Assembly: GCA_963743575.1 (NCBI GenBank)
Contig: CAVUQC010000002.1
Span: 1-64,000 of the forward strand
Direction of reading: 5' to 3'
From: DASUPK01 sp963743575
GTDB lineage: Bacteria > Actinomycetota > Thermoleophilia > Solirubrobacterales > 70-9
Length of the DNA: 64,000 nt
The position numbers and the translations under genes are program-made. Below, piece by piece: positions 59,165-64,000 of the stretch; within the stretch, counting starts at the first letter, position 1, and each line of letters begins with the position of its first letter. The notes beneath the pieces are model-generated. The model searched no databases. It was not told where the DNA came from and was given only the letters and a program-made list of their open reading frames with translations.

Positions 59165-59845
59165 ATGACCCGCGTCCTCATCGCGCTGGCGGCGCTCGTC
59201 GCCACGATCGCAGCGGGCACGGGATCCGGCGCCGGGGCCCAGCCGCCCGCCGCCACGATCTCCGCGGCCCCCAAGCCCCCAATCCACAAGATGCTGATCC
59301 CCTACCCGAAGAAGCGGAAGCGGGAGATGGCGGCCTACTCCAAGCACCACTACGGCCAGTACAAGTGGCGCCTCAACAACCCACAAACGATCGTCATCCA
59401 CTACGCCGTCGCGGGCAGCATCAGCTCGATCTTCAACACCTTCAGAACCGACCGGCCCGACGTCGAGTTCCATGAGCTGCCCAACGTCTGCTCCCATTTC
59501 GCCGTATCCGCTTCGGGCGCGGCCTACAAGTTTGTGCCACCGACGATTCGCTGCCGCCACACCGTCGGCCTCAACTGGACCGCGATCGGGGTCGAGCATG
59601 TTGGCTTCTCCGACCAGGACATCCTCGGCCGCCCGGTGCAGCTCAATGGCTCGCTTCACCTCGTGCAGTGGCTCCGCTGCCGCTTCGGCATTCCGGTCAG
59701 CCAGGTGATCGGGCACAACGAGAGCCTCTCCTCGCCCTTCTACAAGGAGCTCGACCCGCGCTTCCAGGGCCAGACCCACGGCGACTGGACCCACTCCGAC
59801 ATGCAGATCTACCGGTCCGACCTGAGCAAGCTCGGCTCCTGCTGA
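59165..59845 (+). CDS. Exported N-acetylmuramoyl-L-alanine amidase (Amidase_2 fold)
   Basis: A 226-residue protein with a signal peptide (about 1-25) and an Amidase_2/PGRP-like domain. IVIHYAVAGSISSIFNTF gives the first zinc His, SHFAVSASGAAYKFVPPTIRCRHTVGLNWTAIGVEHVGF the core with a Cys pair, and VIGHNESLSSPF plus HGDWTHSDM the later ligands. It should cleave the glycan-peptide bond in peptidoglycan. It starts 1 nt after the preceding peptidase stop, so both wall enzymes are made with ScpAB. Confidence 0.88.
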   Translation: MTRVLIALAALVATIAAGTGSGAGAQPPAATISAAPKPPIHKMLIPYPKKRKREMAAYSKHHYGQYKWRLNNPQTIVIHYAVAGSISSIFNTFRTDRPDVEFHELPNVCSHFAVSASGAAYKFVPPTIRCRHTVGLNWTAIGVEHVGFSDQDILGRPVQLNGSLHLVQWLRCRFGIPVSQVIGHNESLSSPFYKELDPRFQGQTHGDWTHSDMQIYRSDLSKLGSC

Positions 59846-59867
59846 GGGCCGCCGCCACAATGGCGGC

Positions 59868-60563
59868 ATGAGGCTCGCCAAATACCTAGCCCATGCCGGT
59901 GTCGCATCCCGGCGGGCGGCGGAGAACCTGATCGGCGCCGGCGAGGTCCGAGTGGATGGCGAGGTGGTGACCGACCCGGCGCGGGACGTGGGTGAGAGCT
60001 CGGACGTGCGCGTGAGCGGGCGGCCCGTCGCCCCCGAGCCACGCGAGGTCTGGGCGGTCAACAAGCCCGCCGGTGTGGTCTCGACTGCCCGCGAGCCGGG
60101 ACCGCGCCGCGCGGTCACGGAGCTGGTCGCCTCCGACCGGCGGCTCTATCCCGTGGGCCGTCTCGACGCCGACTCGACCGGGCTGATCCTGCTCACCAAC
60201 GATGGCGAGCTCGCCAATCGGCTGACACATCCTCGCTACGGCGTGGCGAAGACCTACCGCATTCGGCTCGTCCGCCCCCCGTCGGATCGCGACCTGGACC
60301 GGCTCCGCAGCGGTGTCCGGCTCGAGGACGGGCCGACGGCTCCGGCCGATGTCGGCCGCCGGGGCGAGCGGGAGATCGAGGTGACTCTCCGCGAGGGCCG
60401 CAAGCGGCAGGTCCGCCGCATGGCCGAGGCGGTCGGCAATGAGGTCGAGTGGCTCAGGCGCATCAGGATCGGCCCGCTGAAGCTCGGGAACCTCCGCCAG
60501 GGGGAGGCCCGGAGGCTCGAGGAGGGGGAGGTTGCCGCGCTCTGGGAAGATTCCGCGTCATGA
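59868..60563 (+). CDS. rluB: rRNA pseudouridine synthase (RsuA/RluB family)
   Basis: A 231-residue enzyme with an S4 RNA-binding domain (about 1-47: RLAKYLAHAGVASRRAAENLI) and an RsuA-type catalytic domain. The nucleophile is D100 in VGRLDADSTGLIL; NKPAGVVST and EGRKRQVRRMAEAVG are further signatures. It probably modifies 23S rRNA near the peptidyl transferase centre. ATG 59868 is 6 nt after CACAAT. Its TGA overlaps the aroH ATG. Confidence 0.94.
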   Translation: MRLAKYLAHAGVASRRAAENLIGAGEVRVDGEVVTDPARDVGESSDVRVSGRPVAPEPREVWAVNKPAGVVSTAREPGPRRAVTELVASDRRLYPVGRLDADSTGLILLTNDGELANRLTHPRYGVAKTYRIRLVRPPSDRDLDRLRSGVRLEDGPTAPADVGRRGEREIEVTLREGRKRQVRRMAEAVGNEVEWLRRIRIGPLKLGNLRQGEARRLEEGEVAALWEDSAS

Positions 60564-60937
60564 GCGATGAGATGAGGCTGTGGGCGGTTCGCGGGGCCAC
60601 CAAGGCGCCAAGCAACAACCCGGACACGATCGTCCAGGCGACCGAGGAATTGATGACGGAGCTGATCGCCCGGAACGACCTCTCGATCGACCGGATGGTG
60701 AGCTGCATCTTCACCTCGACCCATGACCTGAATGCCGAGTTCCCGGCGGTGGCGGCGCGCAAGCTCGGGCTTGACTCCGTGCCGCTGCTCTGCGCCCAGG
60801 AGATCGACGTGCCGAACGCGATGCGGTCGGTGATCCGGGTGCTGCTGCACTACTACGGGCCGGCGGATCACAGCCCGGCGCACGCCTACCTCGGCGAGGC
60901 CCAGGAGCTCCGCTCGGATCTGAAGGCGGCCCAATAG
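60560..60937 (+). CDS. aroH: Chorismate mutase, AroH class
   Basis: A 125-residue trimeric AroH-type chorismate mutase that converts chorismate to prephenate for Phe and Tyr. It has LWAVRGATKAPSNNPDTI with the active-site Arg, TEELMTELIARNDL, SCIFTSTHDLNAEFPAVAAR and QEIDVPNAMRSVIRVLLHY. ATG 60560 overlaps the rluB stop. Its TAG (60935-60937) overlaps an ATA that appears to begin the next gene. Downstream lie an aminotransferase, DAHP synthase and the prephenate dehydrogenase start, giving an aromatic operon. Confidence 0.95.
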   Translation: MSDEMRLWAVRGATKAPSNNPDTIVQATEELMTELIARNDLSIDRMVSCIFTSTHDLNAEFPAVAARKLGLDSVPLLCAQEIDVPNAMRSVIRVLLHYYGPADHSPAHAYLGEAQELRSDLKAAQ

Positions 60938-61461
60938 CCCTCGAGATCCGCGAGGCCACCCCAGAGGACACGGCGGCGATCGTCGCGGTGACCGTTGCGG
61001 GCTGGCGCGCCGGATATCGCGACATCGTCTCGCCCGAGCGGCTGGCGAGCCTGCCTGAGGACCGCTGGCGACACGAGATCGGCGTGGGGTTGCGCCGGCC
61101 GGTGGACGACGCCTTCACCCACATCGCCGAGATCGACGGCGAATTCGCCGGCTACGCCTACGTCGCGGCTCCGGGGAAGGACCCCGACCTGGACCGCAGG
61201 GTCGCTGAGCTCGGAGCGCTCTACGTGGACCCGGCGCACTGGCGAAGGGGGGCGGGGGAGGCTCTCGTCAAAGCCACCCTGGAGCGCCTCGCGGCCACGC
61301 CGTACCTCGAGGTGGTGCTCTGGACCTTTGCCGAGAACGCGCCCGCCATCGCCCTGTATGAGCGCCACGGCTGGCGCCGGGACGGCGCCGAGAAGATGCA
61401 TGCGCGCTCGGGTGAGCCCGCCGTCCGGTTCAGGCGACCCGTCACAATGGACGCGCAATGA
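60934..61461 (+). CDS. GNAT-family acetyltransferase with non-canonical start
   Basis: A protein of about 175 residues with a GNAT fold. ALEIREATPEDTAAIVAV makes the first strand and helix; ELGALYVDPAHWRRGAGEALVKA carries the coenzyme A loop (R/Q-x-x-G-x-G/A as RRGAG); LWTFAENAPAIALYERHGWRRDG closes the fold. The first canonical start is GTG 60988, which would cut off the first strand. Upstream in frame there is only ATA 60934, overlapping the aroH stop as ATAG. I therefore place the start there. Substrate unknown. Its TGA overlaps hisC. Confidence 0.82.
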   Translation: MALEIREATPEDTAAIVAVTVAGWRAGYRDIVSPERLASLPEDRWRHEIGVGLRRPVDDAFTHIAEIDGEFAGYAYVAAPGKDPDLDRRVAELGALYVDPAHWRRGAGEALVKATLERLAATPYLEVVLWTFAENAPAIALYERHGWRRDGAEKMHARSGEPAVRFRRPVTMDAQ

Positions 61462-62552
61462 CGGTCACCTTCGCTGAGAAGCTCTCGCGGATCCCGCACT
61501 ACGAGCCGGGCACCTCGCTCGAGGACGCCAAGGCCAAGGCGGAGACGGCCGACGCCGTCAAGCTCGCCTCGAACGAGTCTCCCTACCCGCCCCATCCGGA
61601 CGTGGTGGACGCCGTGGTCCGGGCGGCCGCGGAGTCCAATCGCTATCCGGATCCCGAGGCGCGCGCCCTCCGCCGGGCGATCGCGGACCATCACGAGACA
61701 GATCCTGCTCGGATCGCGGTCTCGAACGGCTCCTGCGAGATCCTGCTCGCCGCCTCGCTGGCGCTCTGCGAGCCCGGCGACGAGATCCTCTACGCCTGGC
61801 CCGCGTTCTCCATGTACCCACACCTGCCGGCGCTCTCCGGGGCGCGGGAGATCCAGGTGCCGCTTGCCCACGGCTACATGCACGACCTCGACGCCATGCT
61901 CGAGGAGGTCACGGCGGCGACACAGCTGCTGATCGTCTGCAACCCCAACAACCCGACCGGCACCCACCTGCCGGCTGAGCGGATCGGCGCGTTCGTCGAG
62001 AGCGTTCCCTCCCGGACGACGATCATCGTGGACGAGGCCTACGTCGAGTACCAGACGACCGATGACCCGGACGCGACGGTCGATCTGCTTGCCAAGCACC
62101 CGAACGTCGTCCTGCTTCGCACCTTCAGCAAGACGCACGGACTCGCCGGGATGCGCGTCGGCTACGCGCTCTGCTCGCCTCAGTTCAGGGCGGCGGTGGA
62201 CGCGGTTCGCCAGCCCTTCAGCGTCAACGCACTCGCGCAGGCCGCGGCGGCGGAGGCGATCCGCCACCAGGACGATGTCGCTGACCGGGTCGAGAGGAAC
62301 CTGATGGAGCGCGTCTTCGTGGAGGACGCCCTGCACGAGCTGGGCTTCACGACCGCCGAGTCTCAGACGAACTTCGCCTGGATCGAGCTGGGCGATCTCG
62401 ACGAGGGGGAGGTGGTCGCTGCCCTGGGCAGGGCCGGCGTCGCGGTCAGGCCCGGCACACCGTTGGGCGGCCCCGGCTGCCTGAGGGTCACCTACGGGAC
62501 GCGCGCCGAGAACGAGCGCTTCCTCGCCGCGATGCGCGAGATCGCGGGCTGA
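61458..62552 (+). CDS. hisC: Histidinol-phosphate/aromatic aminotransferase
   Basis: A 364-residue fold-type I PLP enzyme. KLASNESPYPPHPDVVDAV (about 34-52), SNGSCEILLAASLALCEPGDEIL, CNPNNPTGTHLP and VDEAYVEYQ are present; the PLP lysine is K225 in RTFSKTHGLAGMRVGYA. By sequence it is a HisC/Pat-type enzyme. The neighbours (aroH, DAHP synthase, tyrA) suggest it transaminates aromatic keto acids or prephenate in vivo, possibly as well as imidazole acetol phosphate. ATG overlaps the preceding stop. Confidence 0.9.
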   Translation: MTVTFAEKLSRIPHYEPGTSLEDAKAKAETADAVKLASNESPYPPHPDVVDAVVRAAAESNRYPDPEARALRRAIADHHETDPARIAVSNGSCEILLAASLALCEPGDEILYAWPAFSMYPHLPALSGAREIQVPLAHGYMHDLDAMLEEVTAATQLLIVCNPNNPTGTHLPAERIGAFVESVPSRTTIIVDEAYVEYQTTDDPDATVDLLAKHPNVVLLRTFSKTHGLAGMRVGYALCSPQFRAAVDAVRQPFSVNALAQAAAAEAIRHQDDVADRVERNLMERVFVEDALHELGFTTAESQTNFAWIELGDLDEGEVVAALGRAGVAVRPGTPLGGPGCLRVTYGTRAENERFLAAMREIAG

Positions 62553-62624
62553 ATCCTTCGACACAGCCTGTGACGTCTGCTTCAATGTCCGCAATGCAGC
62601 ACGGCGCGCACATCGCTTCACCCA

Positions 62625-62643
62625 CGAGCCGCTTCGCGGCTCG
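62625..62643 (+). terminator. Terminator-like hairpin after hisC
   Basis: CGAGCCGC and GCGGCTCG form a perfect 8-bp stem with a TTC loop, 72 bp after the hisC stop. A T-rich stretch (62654-62674) starts ten bases later. The rest of the 304-bp gap (62553-62856) has no gene, leader peptide rich in aromatic codons or T-box that I can see. Confidence 0.5.
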
Positions 62644-62856
62644 CACGCGCGCGTATTTCTACTTTTGGCGATTTACCTAGGCGTCCGGCCCGCGGCTGCC
62701 ACTAGCCGCCCAGGACGATCGGCCGCCACAAACACCGCGGCCGCATCAACCACCGCCGGGCGCCGCTCCACTCGATGTGGCGTGCAGGAACGACGCCGCG
62801 CGGTGATCCAGACCCCAAGGACGGTCGCCAGACCAGTAGAAAGAAGGAGCTCAGGG

Positions 62857-63951
<1,095 letters not shown>

Positions 63952-63954
63952 CCA

Positions 63955-64000
63955 ATGAGGATCGCCGTCCTCGGCGTGGGGCTGATCGGTGGATCGATCG
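63955..64000 (+). CDS. tyrA: Start of a dehydrogenase, probably prephenate dehydrogenase (partial)
   Basis: The first 15 codons from ATG 63955 read RIAVLGVGLIGGSI, a Rossmann GxGxxGG motif in the form typical of TyrA. The gene runs off the window. Position 3 nt after the DAHP synthase stop and the aromatic context support prephenate dehydrogenase; other NAD-binding proteins with this N-terminus are possible. Confidence 0.7.
   Translation, partial: MRIAVLGVGLIGGSI

Noticed and set aside
48754..62567. 17-nt near-identity GAATCCTTCGACAYAGC at 48754 and 62551
   Set aside because: One copy lies before ku and the other starts at the hisC stop, with no shared structure or context; probably chance.
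62553..62856. T-box or aromatic attenuator before the DAHP synthase
   Set aside because: No T-box consensus and no short leader rich in Trp, Phe or Tyr codons; only a terminator-like hairpin was found.

Overview
The window reads as chromosomal DNA of a high-G+C actinobacterium, most probably of class Thermoleophilia (Solirubrobacterales-like). The evidence is the actinobacterial order of the division and cell-wall (dcw) cluster with no ftsA between ftsQ and ftsZ, the DNPR motif of a meso-diaminopimelate-adding MurE, frequent GTG/TTG starts in 4-nt overlaps, many SnoaL-like proteins, and exported proteins with Lys/Cys-rich tails. The lineage is an inference. No rRNA, tRNA, CRISPR array, insertion sequence or phage gene was seen.

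Region 1 (1-14.2 kb) is an exopolysaccharide locus with visibly lower third-position G+C than the rest. It holds the end of a sugar transferase, three further glycosyltransferases that are clearly envelope-type plus a fourth on the minus strand, a Wzx-like flippase, a Wzz-like chain-length protein, a Wzy/ligase-like protein, two hexapeptide acyltransferases, a methyltransferase, an AsnB-type amidotransferase and a lipoprotein beside a remnant of its own paralogue. Region 2 (14.2-20.5 kb) joins a small two-component system to an incomplete Tad/Flp pilus set (CpaB, TadA, TadB, TadC), interrupted by minus-strand VOC, AraC and macro-domain genes; no pilin or prepilin peptidase is present. Region 3 (20.5-21.2 kb) has a lone Ada metal-binding domain and a VOC protein.

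Region 4 (21.2-38.9 kb) is the dcw cluster: mraZ, rsmH, ftsL-like, ftsI, murE, murF, mraY, murD, ftsW, murG, murC, murB, ftsQ, ftsZ. It is interrupted twice: by a reverse-strand DUF1003 gene between ftsI and murE, and by an exported-protein gene with hairpin repeats between mraY and murD. Three 10-bp-spaced MraZ boxes overlap a good promoter in front of mraZ.

Region 5 (38.9-46.2 kb) carries the glycine cleavage genes gcvT, gcvH, gcvPA and gcvPB, split by a membrane-protein pair and by a fluoride module (fluoride riboswitch, fluC, DUF190). Region 6 (46.2-51.6 kb) is a bacterial end-joining locus in which the LigD polymerase and ligase domains are separate genes around Ku, again with an insertion of exported and SnoaL-like genes bounded by the same hairpin repeats. 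Region 7 (51.6-56.1 kb) encodes a FetAB-like exporter, a polysaccharide deacetylase, a DHA2 transporter and a PPOX-fold protein. Region 8 (56.1-64 kb) has trpS, scpA, scpB, a zinc peptidase, an amidase, rluB and an aromatic amino-acid set (aroH, hisC-like aminotransferase, DAHP synthase, start of tyrA).

The most unusual signals are: (a) a family of six same-strand ~20-nt hairpins, four of them just after stop codons, confined to the two insertions; (b) two genes (LigD polymerase and a GNAT acetyltransferase) whose conserved N-termini lie upstream of any ATG/GTG/TTG and begin at an ATA inside an ATAG overlap with the preceding stop; (c) divergent gene pairs whose -10 hexamers overlap or abut in gaps of 22-48 bp, with starts placed as for leaderless mRNAs.
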